Assembly (NCBI RefSeq): GCF_003991135.1
Contig: NZ_CP016379.1
Span: 1,054,001-1,118,000 of the forward strand
DNA length: 64,000 nt
Direction of reading: 5' to 3'
From: Anoxybacter fermentans
Lineage (GTDB): Bacteria > Bacillota > Halanaerobiia > DY22613
Positions 48,785 to 58,538 of this stretch are shown one piece after another. How positions within the stretch are numbered: position 1 is the first letter of the stretch; every line of letters begins with the position of its first letter. The position numbers were made by a program, and so were the translations under genes. The notes under the pieces are model-generated. The model saw only the letters and a list, made by a program, of their open reading frames with translations. It was not told where the DNA came from and did not search any database.

Positions 48785-50749
48785 GTGAGCCTCAAAAATA
48801 AATTTTTAATTGTTGTATTACTCTCATTAATAATCCCAATTACTATCATTAGTGGATTTATTAATTTTAAAATGTCCCGAGTTTTAGAAAATAATGTGAA
48901 CCAAATCAATCAGTATTTATTGGATAAGATTTATAACCAGTTAAAGAATGAGCTGGATGATTTAAATAAAACTTTACGACAGGTCATTGAAGGTAATACT
49001 ATTGGTTTCTATCTGTTGGGTTCAATGAACATATTTCAACAAAAGATGGATTCACTTTTTACAGAATTTCCAATGATTCGTCGGGTTTACATTATACCTA
49101 CCGGTGTTGGGGCGTCTCTCGCTCAACCTTATGAATATCCAGAATTGCCAAAAGAGTTTGACCAAAGACCGATCTGGGAAGAAAAATGGATAGATCGTCC
49201 ATTAGAGGAATTAATGGTTTGGGATGGTCCATACCAGTCACCTGACGGGCATATCTCTTTAATCTTTCCGGGGGCAGCTTACTCTTTAGGTAAAAAATCT
49301 TTTGGTTTGGTCTTTTTTGAAGTTAGTGTAGAGGCCCTTAAGGCTAAAATTGCAGGAGATTTGGAATCACAGAAAAAAGAACTTTATTTTATTTCAAAAA
49401 GTGGTATGGACTACTTAACCGGAAAGAATTTTTCCAAAGAAATCTTTTTTTCAGAAATGACTACTGACGAAACCAAAAGTATGTCGGTTACCATTGATGG
49501 GCGAAAATATTTGGCCTTCTTTAAGCCAATTCCAATTCTGGATAGTTATTTATTGTTGTTGGAGGAACATAAAACAGCTTTCGCTTCTAAACGGGAAGTA
49601 AGTAAATTTATTCTGTTTATAAGTATTTGTGCATTTTTGACTGCACTAGTTTTAATTACCGCATTTGTTCAAAGAATGTTGATCAAACCACTGGAAATAT
49701 TACGGTCTGCAGCTTTTAGTGTGGCTTCTGGAGATTTAACTGTTTATACTAAATTAAGTGGAAAAGATGAGATGGCTCAACTTGCAGATAGTTTTAACCA
49801 GATGACGGATAGTCTAAAAGAAGTGATATCTTTACTGATAAATTCGAGTCAAGAGGTGCGCAATGTAAGTAGGAAGTTATACAGTTCGTTTCAAGAAATA
49901 GCTGCTTCTAATAGTCAAAATAATAAAATTATCAATGATCTAGCACAAATTGCTGAAAATCAATCTATCAAACTAACCGAATCTTCCAGGTTGACCAGCA
50001 ATATTTTTGGATCAATCAAAGAATTTGCCGGTAAAATGGGAGAAGTTAAAGATAATTCTACGCGGGTATTAGATAACGCTAGAAAAGGTCAGAATGGAAT
50101 TCATGAAGCTGTACAGACGATTACCGATTTAAATGAAAATATCCAGAAAATTATTTACAACATGGAAGATTTAAAATCTAAATCCCGTGAAATTAATGAG
50201 ATTACTGATCTGATTACTCAATTTACGGAGCAGACAAATCTGTTGGCTTTAAATGCTTCTATTGAAGCTGCCCGAGATGGCCAATCTGGAATGGGGTTTG
50301 CTGTAGTTGCTCAGGAGATTCGTAATCTGGCTGAAGAGTCACGAACAGCAACTGAGCGAATCAGTCAGATTATTCAACAGGTACAGACTATGGTAGATCA
50401 GGTTGGCAAAGAAGTCGAAGCACAGGCAAATGAATTTAACCAAAGTGTAAACTTTGTAGAGATTGCTGGAAAAACTTTTGGTCAGATCGTCGATGATATT
50501 CTGGCGGTAGATAAAATGCTTGAAGAAATGAACCAACATATTGCCAGCATCACTGAAGCTAGTGAAGCTATTGATCATAATATCTCTGATGTTGCAGCTC
50601 AGGCTCAGGAGTCAGCTGCCAGTGCTGAGGAGATTGCTGCCAGTTCAGAAGAGAATGAGAAGATGATGGAACGATTAAATAATCTGGTTACCCATTTACA
50701 GGAACTTTCTATAAAATTAGGAAAATTTAAAGACAGATTTAAAATTTAA
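48785..50749 (+). CDS. Methyl-accepting chemotaxis protein
   Basis: 654 aa. Transmembrane segment 1 ([20 protein letters not shown]), an extracellular sensor domain of about 250 residues, transmembrane segment 2 ([20 protein letters not shown]), HAMP ([19 protein letters not shown]), then a long coiled coil with the tip [22 protein letters not shown] start 6 nt after AGGAGGAGG. The ligand is unknown. Together with the soluble receptor at 29078 it implies an active chemosensory pathway. Confidence 0.93.
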   Translation: MSLKNKFLIVVLLSLIIPITIISGFINFKMSRVLENNVNQINQYLLDKIYNQLKNELDDLNKTLRQVIEGNTIGFYLLGSMNIFQQKMDSLFTEFPMIRRVYIIPTGVGASLAQPYEYPELPKEFDQRPIWEEKWIDRPLEELMVWDGPYQSPDGHISLIFPGAAYSLGKKSFGLVFFEVSVEALKAKIAGDLESQKKELYFISKSGMDYLTGKNFSKEIFFSEMTTDETKSMSVTIDGRKYLAFFKPIPILDSYLLLLEEHKTAFASKREVSKFILFISICAFLTALVLITAFVQRMLIKPLEILRSAAFSVASGDLTVYTKLSGKDEMAQLADSFNQMTDSLKEVISLLINSSQEVRNVSRKLYSSFQEIAASNSQNNKIINDLAQIAENQSIKLTESSRLTSNIFGSIKEFAGKMGEVKDNSTRVLDNARKGQNGIHEAVQTITDLNENIQKIIYNMEDLKSKSREINEITDLITQFTEQTNLLALNASIEAARDGQSGMGFAVVAQEIRNLAEESRTATERISQIIQQVQTMVDQVGKEVEAQANEFNQSVNFVEIAGKTFGQIVDDILAVDKMLEEMNQHIASITEASEAIDHNISDVAAQAQESAASAEEIAASSEENEKMMERLNNLVTHLQELSIKLGKFKDRFKI

Positions 50750-50862
50750 ATAATATAATATGATTACAGAAAAATTAGTTGAGAGATAAAGGTTTATTAT
50801 TAAAGATTAAGAAGTGGATGTATAATTAAAAGACAATAAAATTAAAAAATAGGAGACTTAAT

Positions 50863-51201
50863 ATGAATAAAAAAATTATACTATTAATTTTTATTTATCT
50901 GTTTACTTTTAATATGGTTTTGATAGCAGGAAACAAGGATTTAAATTTAAGTTCTGCCATTGATAACGTGATTTCCTCTATAGCAAAAAGAAGTTTAAGC
51001 GAGTCTGAAAGAGACGGTATTATTCTCATGAGAGAAGAAGAAAAACTGACCAGAGATGTTTATCTTAAACTGTATGAAAAGTGGAGTTTAAATATTTTTC
51101 AAAATATCGCAAAAAGTGAGATAACTCATATGGGGGCTGTTGCTTTGTTGATAAACAGATATGAACTTGAGGATCCGGTTAAAGAAGATGTCATTACATA
51201 A
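50863..51201 (+). pseudogene. DUF2202 protein, truncated
   Basis: 112 aa with a signal peptide (LLIFIYLFTFNMVLIAG) and the first half of a ferritin-like DUF2202 domain (GIILMREEEKLTRDVYLKLY, IAKSEITHMGAVALLINRY). The frame stops at 51201, before the second half with its usual EElDI..DL segment. A short piece in another frame downstream (51212-51280, ending ITDPYFKY) may be a remnant of the C-terminus. An internal deletion seems more likely than a short functional form. Confidence 0.6.
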
Positions 51202-51306
51202 AGTAAAGCGATTTTGAGCAAATAGTAAGCAGTTTACAGGAAAAAGCTACTGTAATTACTGATCCTTATTTTAAGTATTAGAAAAAACTAACAACAGATT
51301 TAAGTT

Positions 51307-51337
51307 AAAACCCATCTCACAATGAGATGGGTTTTAA
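51307..51337 (+). terminator. Terminator after the DUF2202 remnant
   Basis: AAAACCCATCTCA / TGAGATGGGTTTT stem with loop CAA. Confidence 0.8.
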
Positions 51338-51348
51338 AATTTGTAGAT

Positions 51349-51558
51349 AATTATACTGTAAAAAGTTAATTTTTCGCTCCTTAAAGAATTTTTTCAAACC
51401 ATCTAAAGCTCGATTTCCGACAAAATAAGGCTACCTAATCAAAGGGACCTCCTGGCCCTTGATTAGTTCATCACCTCCTGTGATGAGGCCTTATTTCATC
51501 GGAAATCTCGCTAAGATAGTTTATATGTCGCTCAAAATTAGCTTTTGGCAGTATAATC
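51349..51558 (+). mobile_element. MITE-like element, long form (forward)
   Basis: 210 bp with flanks GTAGAT (51343-51348) and ATAGAT (51559-51564), one mismatch. The right arm lacks the CGAAAAATTTC segment. Heads: CTAATCAAAGGGAC / GGCCCTTGATTAG (loop CTCCT) and TTCATCAC / GTGATGAG (loop CTCCT). Confidence 0.82.
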
Positions 51559-51627
51559 ATAGATTCAATATTTCAATTTAACTGAATGTATGGTAAAATT
51601 ATGGTCGAGAAAGGAGGAAAAAAGATA

Positions 51628-52044
51628 ATGAAAAGTTATCGTAAGGAACTATGGTTTGAACTGGACAAAAGAAGGGGATTTGTTAATATTACTCCACAGG
51701 TTGAGGAATGTTTAAAAGAGAGTGGTATTAAAGAAGGTCTGCTTCTCTGCAATGCAATGCATATCACTGCCAGTGTTTTTATCAATGATGATGAATCAGG
51801 TTTGCATCAGGATTTTGAAAATTGGTTGGAAGAACTGGCACCAGAAAAACCGTACTCTCGTTATTATCATAACGGATTTGAGGATAATGCCGATGCCCAT
51901 TTAAAACGCACTATAATGGGAAGGGAAGTAGTTGTAGCTGTTACAAATGGAAAACTCGATCTTGGCCCCTGGGAACAGATTTTTTATGGTGAATTTGATG
52001 GCAAACGGAGAAAACGGGTTTTAGTAAAAATTATCGGAGAATAA
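51628..52044 (+). CDS. YjbQ family (UPF0047) protein
   Basis: 138 aa. Contains [40 protein letters not shown] and [14 protein letters not shown], typical of the YjbQ family, which has been linked to a secondary thiamine-phosphate synthase activity. ATG 51628 has AAGGAGG 10 nt upstream. It is followed by hemB but with a 138-bp gap. Confidence 0.88.
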   Translation: MKSYRKELWFELDKRRGFVNITPQVEECLKESGIKEGLLLCNAMHITASVFINDDESGLHQDFENWLEELAPEKPYSRYYHNGFEDNADAHLKRTIMGREVVVAVTNGKLDLGPWEQIFYGEFDGKRRKRVLVKIIGE

Positions 52045-52182
52045 GCTAAATTATAGATTCGGTTGCCTTATTCAATTGATTTTTTTAACTCTTTTTACAT
52101 TTGATTATAAAATGTTAGCAAAGTGGAGATGAGCCCGTGAAATTATGTTATGAGAAATTTCTCATTGAAAGGAGCTGAAACA

Positions 52183-53160
52183 ATGTATGATTTGATCCAA
52201 CGTCCCCGTCGCCTGCGGAGAACGGAGGGCATTCGGCGTTTGATTCGGGAAAATTATGTTCATGTTGATGATTTAATTTATCCCATCTTTATAACCCACG
52301 GAGAAAACATTAAATCTGAGATTTCTTCCTTACCCGGTAATTATCACTGGTCTGTTGATAGGGTATTAGAAGAAGTGGCTGAGATAGTAGAACTTAGAAT
52401 CCCGGGAATTTTACTCTTTGGAGTTCCCGATGCTAAAGATGAGATTGGCTCTGCAGCCTGGGCGGAAGATGGAATTGTCCAGCAGGCTTGCCAAAAGATT
52501 AAAGAAAAATATCCAAATTTATTAGTAATTACTGACGTATGTCTATGTCAATATACAGATCACGGACATTGCGGTAGATTAACTAAAGAAGGTGAGGTGG
52601 ATAATGATTCCACATTAGAACTTCTTGCCAAAACTGCACTTTCTCACGTTCTGGCTGGTGCAGATATGGTAGCTCCTTCTGATATGATGGATGGACGAAT
52701 TGCAGCTATTCGTAAAAAATTAGATAAAAACGGTTTCAGTCATATCCCGATTCTTTCCTATGCTGTAAAATATGCTTCTAACTTTTATGGACCTTTCCGG
52801 AATGCCGCTCATTCGGCACCTAAACAGGGAGACCGCCGTTCTTATCAGATGGATCCACCCAATATACAGGAAGCTTTACGGGAGGCGCGTCTGGATGTCA
52901 AAGAGGGAGCAGATATTTTGATGGTCAAGCCGGGACTGGCATATTTGGATGTAGTCAAAGCTCTTGCTGATAATTTCGACCTCCCTATTGCTTGCTACAA
53001 TGTAAGCGGTGAATATGCAATGGTTAAAGCTGCGGCTGAAAAAGGATGGATTGATGAGAAAAACGTTATAATGGAGATGATGGTTAGTATGAAACGTGCC
53101 GGTGCAGATATTATCATTACCTATTTTGCAAAAGAGGTAGCAAAACTTTTGCAGTCATAG
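52183..53160 (+). CDS. hemB: Porphobilinogen synthase (HemB)
   Basis: Condenses two 5-aminolevulinate molecules, an early step of tetrapyrrole synthesis. 325 aa. Zinc-site CLCQYTDHGHCG, catalytic lysines in ILSYAVKYAS and LMVKPGLAYLD. ATG 52183 has AAAGGAG 8 nt upstream. No other hem genes are in this window. A strong terminator follows. Confidence 0.95.
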   Translation: MYDLIQRPRRLRRTEGIRRLIRENYVHVDDLIYPIFITHGENIKSEISSLPGNYHWSVDRVLEEVAEIVELRIPGILLFGVPDAKDEIGSAAWAEDGIVQQACQKIKEKYPNLLVITDVCLCQYTDHGHCGRLTKEGEVDNDSTLELLAKTALSHVLAGADMVAPSDMMDGRIAAIRKKLDKNGFSHIPILSYAVKYASNFYGPFRNAAHSAPKQGDRRSYQMDPPNIQEALREARLDVKEGADILMVKPGLAYLDVVKALADNFDLPIACYNVSGEYAMVKAAAEKGWIDEKNVIMEMMVSMKRAGADIIITYFAKEVAKLLQS

Positions 53161-53196
53161 ATTAAGCGTAGTGATAACACTACGCTTAATTTTTTA
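53161..53196 (+). terminator. Terminator after hemB
   Basis: Perfect 13-bp stem ATTAAGCGTAGTG / CACTACGCTTAAT, loop ATAA, then TTTTT. Confidence 0.9.
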
Positions 53197-53304
53197 TTTT
53201 TCCTTCTTTTTATGTTGCACACCTTACCATCCTGATACATATATTAATTAATAGAGTAAGGTTAAATATTTTTGTGGACAATCAAAACTGTGAGGTGATT
53301 AGAA

Positions 53305-54291
53305 ATGCCTCGCAAAAGAAAATATAACAACAGTATGACTAATGAAATTCTTCATCGACTGGAGAATGGGGAGATTACCATTACTAAAGCATTTAATTTG
53401 CTAAATCAAACAACTGTTCTGGACTATACTACAAAAATATATGATAATAATGAAAATCCTAATCAGTTAGAAGAACTATTGGCCGAACTAGATGGGTTAA
53501 TTGGATTAAAGAAAGTTAAAAAACTCATCCACGAATATAGGGCTTTTATTGAAATTCAGAAACGCCGCCAACATGTGGGATTAAAAACTGAACCTTTAGT
53601 TATGCACATGATCTTTAAAGGAAATCCTGGTACAGGTAAAACCACTGTGGCACGAATTTTGAGTAAAATATTGAAAGAATTAGGGGTTTTAGAAAAAGGC
53701 CATATGATTGAAGCTGAAAGGGCTGATTTAGTAGGTGAATATATAGGTCATACTGCTCAAAAAACCCGTAAAATGATTCAAAAGGCTCTTGGAGGAGTAC
53801 TATTTATTGATGAAGCCTATTCCCTGGCCCGGGGAGGAGAACGGGATTTTGGTAAAGAAGCCATTGATACTATGGTTAAGGCTTTAGAAGATTATAAAAA
53901 TTCGCTTGTTATCATCCTTGCCGGATATCCTAAAGAGATGGACGAATTTCTCATTACAAATCCAGGGCTCAAATCCCGATTTCCTCTACAACTAAATTTC
54001 GAAGATTATACTTTAAAAGAGTTGATTGCTATTGGAGAAAAATTAGCCCTTGATAGAGATTATAAATTTACACTTGAAGCTAAAACTTATCTTTATCAGC
54101 TACTCTTAACTTTACAGGCTAAAGGTGAACTGGAATCAGGAAATGCCCGTACTGTGCGTAATATTATCGAAAGAGCGATCCGAAGTCAGGCAGTAAGACT
54201 TCTTAATCAGGAAGAATACCGACGTGAAGAGCTGATGTATCTTAAGCGCGAGGATCTGGAAAAAGGGGTGGAAGAATGTCAAGATGTCTAG
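53305..54291 (+). CDS. SpoVK-like AAA ATPase
   Basis: 328 aa of the CbxX/CfqX/SpoVK group: Walker A GNPGTGKTTVARIL, Walker B GGVLFIDEAYSLARGG, and the arginine finger region NPGLKSRFPLQLNFEDY. In Bacillus SpoVK acts in spore maturation. It overlaps the GTPase gene by 16 nt. Start ATG 53305 with GTGAGGTGAT upstream. Confidence 0.88.
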   Translation: MPRKRKYNNSMTNEILHRLENGEITITKAFNLLNQTTVLDYTTKIYDNNENPNQLEELLAELDGLIGLKKVKKLIHEYRAFIEIQKRRQHVGLKTEPLVMHMIFKGNPGTGKTTVARILSKILKELGVLEKGHMIEAERADLVGEYIGHTAQKTRKMIQKALGGVLFIDEAYSLARGGERDFGKEAIDTMVKALEDYKNSLVIILAGYPKEMDEFLITNPGLKSRFPLQLNFEDYTLKELIAIGEKLALDRDYKFTLEAKTYLYQLLLTLQAKGELESGNARTVRNIIERAIRSQAVRLLNQEEYRREELMYLKREDLEKGVEECQDV

Positions 54292-54881
54292 TTATTGGTA
54301 TGCCTAACGTTGGTAAGACCTGTTTTACCTTAAATTTTGCTGAATATTTGGGTTTAAAGCAAATACGTATGACAATCAAACAACCTGCTGGTTATATGGC
54401 AACCTATACATATGAAATTGATGAAGCAAGAGAAGAATTAATTTCACCAGAACCCAACAGAACCCGTTCTCTTTATTCTGTGAACTTGGAACTGCCGTTA
54501 AGAAAAAGTAAGGGTAGTTTAACATTAATTGATAGTTGCGGTCTAGCTGATGGAATACATCCAGATTATGAAGTCAGGCGGGCAATGGCCCAGACAATCA
54601 GAAAAATCAGAGAAAGTGAGATTGTCCTACATCTCATAGATCTGTCTAAAATTATAGAAAACGAAGAAATGAAAATTCCTTTAATAGATCAGATGATAAT
54701 GAACTATATAAGTTCATATCAGGCTTATGCAATTCTTGCCAATAAAATCGACCTCAAAGGAACAGAACGGGGAATTAAATTCCTTAAAAAAGAACTGGAA
54801 AAAGTACTGATCATTCCCATCTCTGCACTTTATCAGATGGGGTTTCGCGAGGTGAAAAGTTTTGTTTGGCGTAATCTTTAA
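54276..54881 (+). CDS. Small GTPase of unknown role
   Basis: 201 aa. G1 GMPNVGKTCF, G3-like LIDSCGLADG, G4 ANKIDLKG, G5 PISALYQMG. The G3 motif is DSCG rather than DxxG with its usual lead, so it is an atypical member. It overlaps genes on both sides (16 and 20 nt), forming a tight block spoVK-GTPase-membrane protein. Confidence 0.78.
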   Translation: MSRCLVIGMPNVGKTCFTLNFAEYLGLKQIRMTIKQPAGYMATYTYEIDEAREELISPEPNRTRSLYSVNLELPLRKSKGSLTLIDSCGLADGIHPDYEVRRAMAQTIRKIRESEIVLHLIDLSKIIENEEMKIPLIDQMIMNYISSYQAYAILANKIDLKGTERGIKFLKKELEKVLIIPISALYQMGFREVKSFVWRNL

Positions 54882-55455
54882 TCTTTTTATTAAGTGGATG
54901 GTTATTTTTTTAACAGGCATAGTAATTAAGCTGATGGATGATTATTTAGACCAGGAATTAGATAAAATAGAAGAGAAACAGACTTTAGCAATGATTCTTG
55001 ATAAAGCTATATTACCATACACTTTACTTGCTATTGTTGTCTGTATGGCCTTAAGACCCGCTTTATCTGGCTCGCTTTTTCTAGCCAGTTATTTAGTTGG
55101 AATGGGGCATGATCTTAGACGGATTTTACCAATAGGCTGGAATGCTTTAGAGGAATCTATTATTTTTGGAGTTTTTGGAATCTTAATTTTTGGGATTCAT
55201 GAGATGATTGGTTCTTTTACCGTTATTTTATCTGTACAATTATTTGACGATCTTCTCGATTACTATACAGATGCCAAATTTTCACGCCGTAATTTTGTGA
55301 TTCGGTTTGGATTTTGGGAATCTATTATTTTCTGTCTGATCTGTCTTATTACGGCTATCATTTTAGATGTAAAAAAGACTTTTTTGGTTTTTATCTCTTT
55401 ACCAATAGTTTTAACAGCTTTAGAACATGGGAAGAAGTTGATAACCGATGAATGA
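54862..55455 (+). CDS. Small UbiA-like membrane protein
   Basis: 197 aa with about five membrane segments. Two acidic motifs, KLMDDYLDQELD and LFDDLLDYYTD, resemble the DDxxDxxxD and DxxxD metal-diphosphate sites of UbiA prenyltransferases, but the protein is about 90 residues shorter than usual. A reduced prenyltransferase or a related fold is possible. Coupled to the GTPase gene upstream and the 67-aa gene downstream (8-nt overlap). Confidence 0.5.
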   Translation: MFGVIFNLFIKWMVIFLTGIVIKLMDDYLDQELDKIEEKQTLAMILDKAILPYTLLAIVVCMALRPALSGSLFLASYLVGMGHDLRRILPIGWNALEESIIFGVFGILIFGIHEMIGSFTVILSVQLFDDLLDYYTDAKFSRRNFVIRFGFWESIIFCLICLITAIILDVKKTFLVFISLPIVLTALEHGKKLITDE

Positions 55456-55651
55456 AGGTTGGATTATGCTCATAAGTATGGTAATGTTTTTGTTAGGATT
55501 TTGGATAGGAAGAAGAGTAGGATTAGATGAAGGTTTCCACAAGGGCTTAAAACAGGCTCCCCTGGAGATTAAACGTCGTTCTCTGGAAGAGGGAGAATGT
55601 GTAATTTGCGGTATAACCAAAAATTTTCAAGATTGTGCAGGGAAACTTTAA
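55448..55651 (+). CDS. Small membrane protein with CxxC
   Basis: 67 aa: one membrane segment (IMLISMVMFLLGFWIG), a basic middle, and a C-terminal ECVICGITKNFQDCAG. Its start overlaps the previous stop by 8 nt. Not recognised; probably part of the same unit. Confidence 0.6.
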   Translation: MNEGWIMLISMVMFLLGFWIGRRVGLDEGFHKGLKQAPLEIKRRSLEEGECVICGITKNFQDCAGKL

Positions 55652-55698
55652 ATTTTGTAGAAATTAAAATTAGAATAAAAATTGAAGGAGGCATATAA

Positions 55699-55959
55699 AT
55701 GAAAAACCAATTTAATCTACAAGATAGCTTTTTAAATCAGGTACGCCGGGATAATATCGGAGTTACCATCTATCTTGTAAATGGTTTTCAGTTAAAAGGT
55801 TATGTTAAAGGTTTTGATAATTTTACGATTATTCTTGACAGTGATGGACGCCAACAGATGGTGTATAAACATGCAATCTCTACAATAATTCCTCAGGTAA
55901 AAGTTGAAAATCTTTTCAGTCGATTCGAAAATAAGGAAGAAAAAGATACTGAGAAATAA
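55699..55959 (+). CDS. hfq: RNA chaperone Hfq
   Basis: 86 aa Sm-like protein. Sm1: [20 protein letters not shown] and [14 protein letters not shown]; Sm2: [13 protein letters not shown]. Hexameric ring that pairs small RNAs with mRNAs. AAGGAGG before ATG 55699. Terminator after the gene. Confidence 0.96.
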   Translation: MKNQFNLQDSFLNQVRRDNIGVTIYLVNGFQLKGYVKGFDNFTIILDSDGRQQMVYKHAISTIIPQVKVENLFSRFENKEEKDTEK

Positions 55960-56008
55960 TTTTTGCGTTAGGTACTAGTAAAACTAAGAAAAGTACATAA
56001 TTAATAAT

Positions 56009-56044
56009 GAAAAAGATTGATAGAGTAAACTATCAATCTTTTTC
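56009..56044 (+). terminator. Terminator after hfq
   Basis: Perfect 15-bp stem GAAAAAGATTGATAG / CTATCAATCTTTTTC with a 6-nt loop. Confidence 0.88.
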
Positions 56045-56130
56045 ACTAGTATTACATATAAGTTACATATCTACTTTTTTGAATCCTTTTACTAAAACCA
56101 TCAAATTTATTTTTGAAAGGGTGAAGTTTA

Positions 56131-56970
56131 TTGATAAATTTTATTAAAATGCATGGACTTGGAAATGATTTTATTCTGGTAAACCTTTTTACTGAACCAG
56201 AGATTGATTATCAAAATTTGGCTAAAGACTGGTGCCACCGTCAACTGGGTATTGGTGCAGATGGTCTGGTACTGATTCAACCCCCTGAAAAGAAAGAAAA
56301 TCACTTCAAGATGACCATATATAACTCTGATGGCAGTGAAGCAGATATGTGTGGTAATGCCATCCGTTGTTTTGCAAAATACGTCTATGAAAAGAAAATG
56401 GTAGATTTAGAAGAATTCAGAATTGAAACTAGAGCTGGGGTAATGGTTCCCAAAGTAAATGTTGTTGAGGGGAAAGTGGTCAGCGTTCAGGTTGATATGG
56501 GTAAACCCCGTTTTAAACCAGATGAAATACCCATAAATTTACCTACTCAGGAAGTAATCGATAAAAAAGTTCGGGTTGGTGATGGTTACTACCGTATCAA
56601 TGCTTTATCTATGGGTAATCCCCACTGCGTTATTTTTGTAGATGATGTAGACCATTACCCAGTTGAAAAAGTAGGACCGATAATTGAATGTGATCCAATC
56701 TTTCCAGCTAGAGTCAATGTAGAATTTGTCGAGGTATTAAATCGTAAAGAAATTAAGATGCGGGTTTGGGAGCGTGGTGCAGGATTAACTCTGGCCTGTG
56801 GAACCGGAGCTTGTGCCTCGGTAGTTGCCTGTGTCAAAAATGATTTAACAGTTCCTGAAGTTACTGTTCATTTGCCTGGGGGAGATTTATTTATAAAGTG
56901 GGCAAAGGATGACCATGTATATATGACAGGTCCAGCTACCTATGTTTATACAGGACAAATTAATATTTGA
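56131..56970 (+). CDS. dapF: Diaminopimelate epimerase
   Basis: Interconverts LL- and meso-diaminopimelate for lysine and peptidoglycan. 279 aa; catalytic cysteines in DMCGNAIRCFAKYV and LACGTGACASVV, N-terminus INFIKMHGLGNDFILV. TTG 56131 start with GAAAGGGTGAAG upstream; ATG 56149 would remove the first strand. The stop codon TGA is half target (T) and half inserted element (GA). Confidence 0.95.
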   Translation: MINFIKMHGLGNDFILVNLFTEPEIDYQNLAKDWCHRQLGIGADGLVLIQPPEKKENHFKMTIYNSDGSEADMCGNAIRCFAKYVYEKKMVDLEEFRIETRAGVMVPKVNVVEGKVVSVQVDMGKPRFKPDEIPINLPTQEVIDKKVRVGDGYYRINALSMGNPHCVIFVDDVDHYPVEKVGPIIECDPIFPARVNVEFVEVLNRKEIKMRVWERGAGLTLACGTGACASVVACVKNDLTVPEVTVHLPGGDLFIKWAKDDHVYMTGPATYVYTGQINI

Positions 56971-57188
56971 TTAAACTGCAGAAAGCTAATTTTGAGCACC
57001 ATAGAAATTTTTCGTTTAACCATTTGAGTGAGATTTCAGTCGAAATAAGGTCTCATATGAGGATTGATGAGCTAATCAAGGGTCAGGATGACCCATTGAT
57101 TAGTGTGTCTTATTTCGACTGAAATCGAACTTTAGGTGGTTCTAAAAATTTCTTTTGAAGCGAAAAATTAGCTTTTTACAGTAAAATC
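56969..57188 (-). mobile_element. MITE-like element, long form (reverse)
   Basis: 220 bp with direct repeats ATATTT (56963-56968 and 57189-57194). On the minus strand the head reads CTAATCAATGGGTC / GACCCTTGATTAG with loop ATCCT: GGGTC/GACCC instead of GGGCC/GGCCC, a paired change. Second head CTCATCAATCCTCATATGAG as in the 8320 copy. It separates dapF from dapL. Confidence 0.9.
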
Positions 57189-57221
57189 ATATTTAAAATT
57201 TAATGAAAGTGAGTGAATAAG

Positions 57222-58394
57222 ATGGAACTTGCACAACGTGTCCAAAATTTACCTCCTTACTTATTTGCTGAAATTGATGCCATGATTGCTGAAGCCAAAG
57301 CAAAAAAAGTAGATGTAATCAGCTTTGGAATTGGGGATCCTGATCAACCGACGCCACGTCATATTGTTAATAAGGCTATAGAAGCCATTCAGGATCCTAA
57401 TACCCATTCTTATCCTTCCTATATTGGAATGTACAGTTTTCGTAAGGCTATAGCTGATTTTTATCAAAAACGATTTGGAGTTAGTCTGGATCCGGATAAA
57501 GAAGTGCTGGCCCTTATCGGTACTAAAGAGGGAATTGCTCATCTTCCCTGGTGTATTTTAAATCCCGGCGATATAGCTTTGGTTCCAGATCCTGCCTATC
57601 CTGTCTATAAAACAGCTACAATTCTATGTAATGCTACTCCTTATATGATGCCTCTTCTGAAAGAAAATGATTTTCTTCCAGATTTAGATGAGATTGATCA
57701 TCAAATCGCTAAAAAGGCTAAACTTATGTTTTTAAACTATCCGAATAATCCTACAGGAGCAGTGGCAACCAGAGAATTTTTTGAAGAGGTAATTCAATTT
57801 GCATATGAATATGATATAATTGTGGCTCATGATGCAGCTTATTCAGAAATAGCATTTGATGGATACCAACCACTGAGTATATTAGAAATACCGCGAGCCA
57901 AAGAAATTGCGGTAGAATTTTATTCATTATCGAAAACATATAATATGACAGGATGGCGGATTGGCGCTCTGGTAGGTAATGCTGAAATTGTGAATGCTTT
58001 AGGGCGGATTAAAACAAATGTGGATTCAGGGATTTTTGAAGCAGTTCAGTATGCTGGAATTGAAGCATTGACTGGCCCTCAAAATTCTGTTGATGAGATC
58101 AATGATCTTTATAAACGCCGCCGTGATCTAGTGCTTTCCTATCTTAAAGAGTTGGGTTGGCCAGTACAGCCGAATAAAGCTACTTTCTATGTCTGGCTTC
58201 CTGTTCCAAAGGGTTATACATCAGAAGAGTTTTCAAAAGAGGTCTTTAAAAAGACCGGTGTATTTTTCACACCTGGTATTGGTTATGGTAAGTATGGAGA
58301 AGGTTATGTTCGATTATCACTAACAGTAAGTGAGGATCGAATCAAAGAAGCTTTCCAAAGAATAAAGGATAGTGGAATTCGTTATAGTTCTTAG
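57222..58394 (+). CDS. dapL: LL-diaminopimelate aminotransferase
   Basis: 390 aa PLP enzyme, fold type [17 protein letters not shown] near the N-terminus, [12 protein letters not shown], catalytic Lys in [16 protein letters not shown], and [12 protein letters not shown] at the end. Its place after dapF supports the DapL assignment: direct conversion of tetrahydrodipicolinate to LL-DAP. ATG 57222 has AAAGTGAG 8 nt upstream. Confidence 0.9.
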   Translation: MELAQRVQNLPPYLFAEIDAMIAEAKAKKVDVISFGIGDPDQPTPRHIVNKAIEAIQDPNTHSYPSYIGMYSFRKAIADFYQKRFGVSLDPDKEVLALIGTKEGIAHLPWCILNPGDIALVPDPAYPVYKTATILCNATPYMMPLLKENDFLPDLDEIDHQIAKKAKLMFLNYPNNPTGAVATREFFEEVIQFAYEYDIIVAHDAAYSEIAFDGYQPLSILEIPRAKEIAVEFYSLSKTYNMTGWRIGALVGNAEIVNALGRIKTNVDSGIFEAVQYAGIEALTGPQNSVDEINDLYKRRRDLVLSYLKELGWPVQPNKATFYVWLPVPKGYTSEEFSKEVFKKTGVFFTPGIGYGKYGEGYVRLSLTVSEDRIKEAFQRIKDSGIRYSS

Positions 58395-58395
58395 A

Positions 58396-58429
58396 AGAGA
58401 ATCCTCTTAAATGAGGGTTCTCTTTTTTT
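58396..58429 (+). terminator. Terminator after dapL
   Basis: AGAGAATCCTC / GAGGGTTCTCT stem (one G-T), loop TTAAAT, then TTTTTTT. Confidence 0.88.
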
Positions 58430-58538
58430 AAATGGAAAAAGAAGGATAATTTATAGAAACGTCTAAAAAAACAAATATGGTTATAGACCCATTATTTACT
58501 TACAACCCAGTGAGAATTAAAAAGGAGGGAGAAATTTT

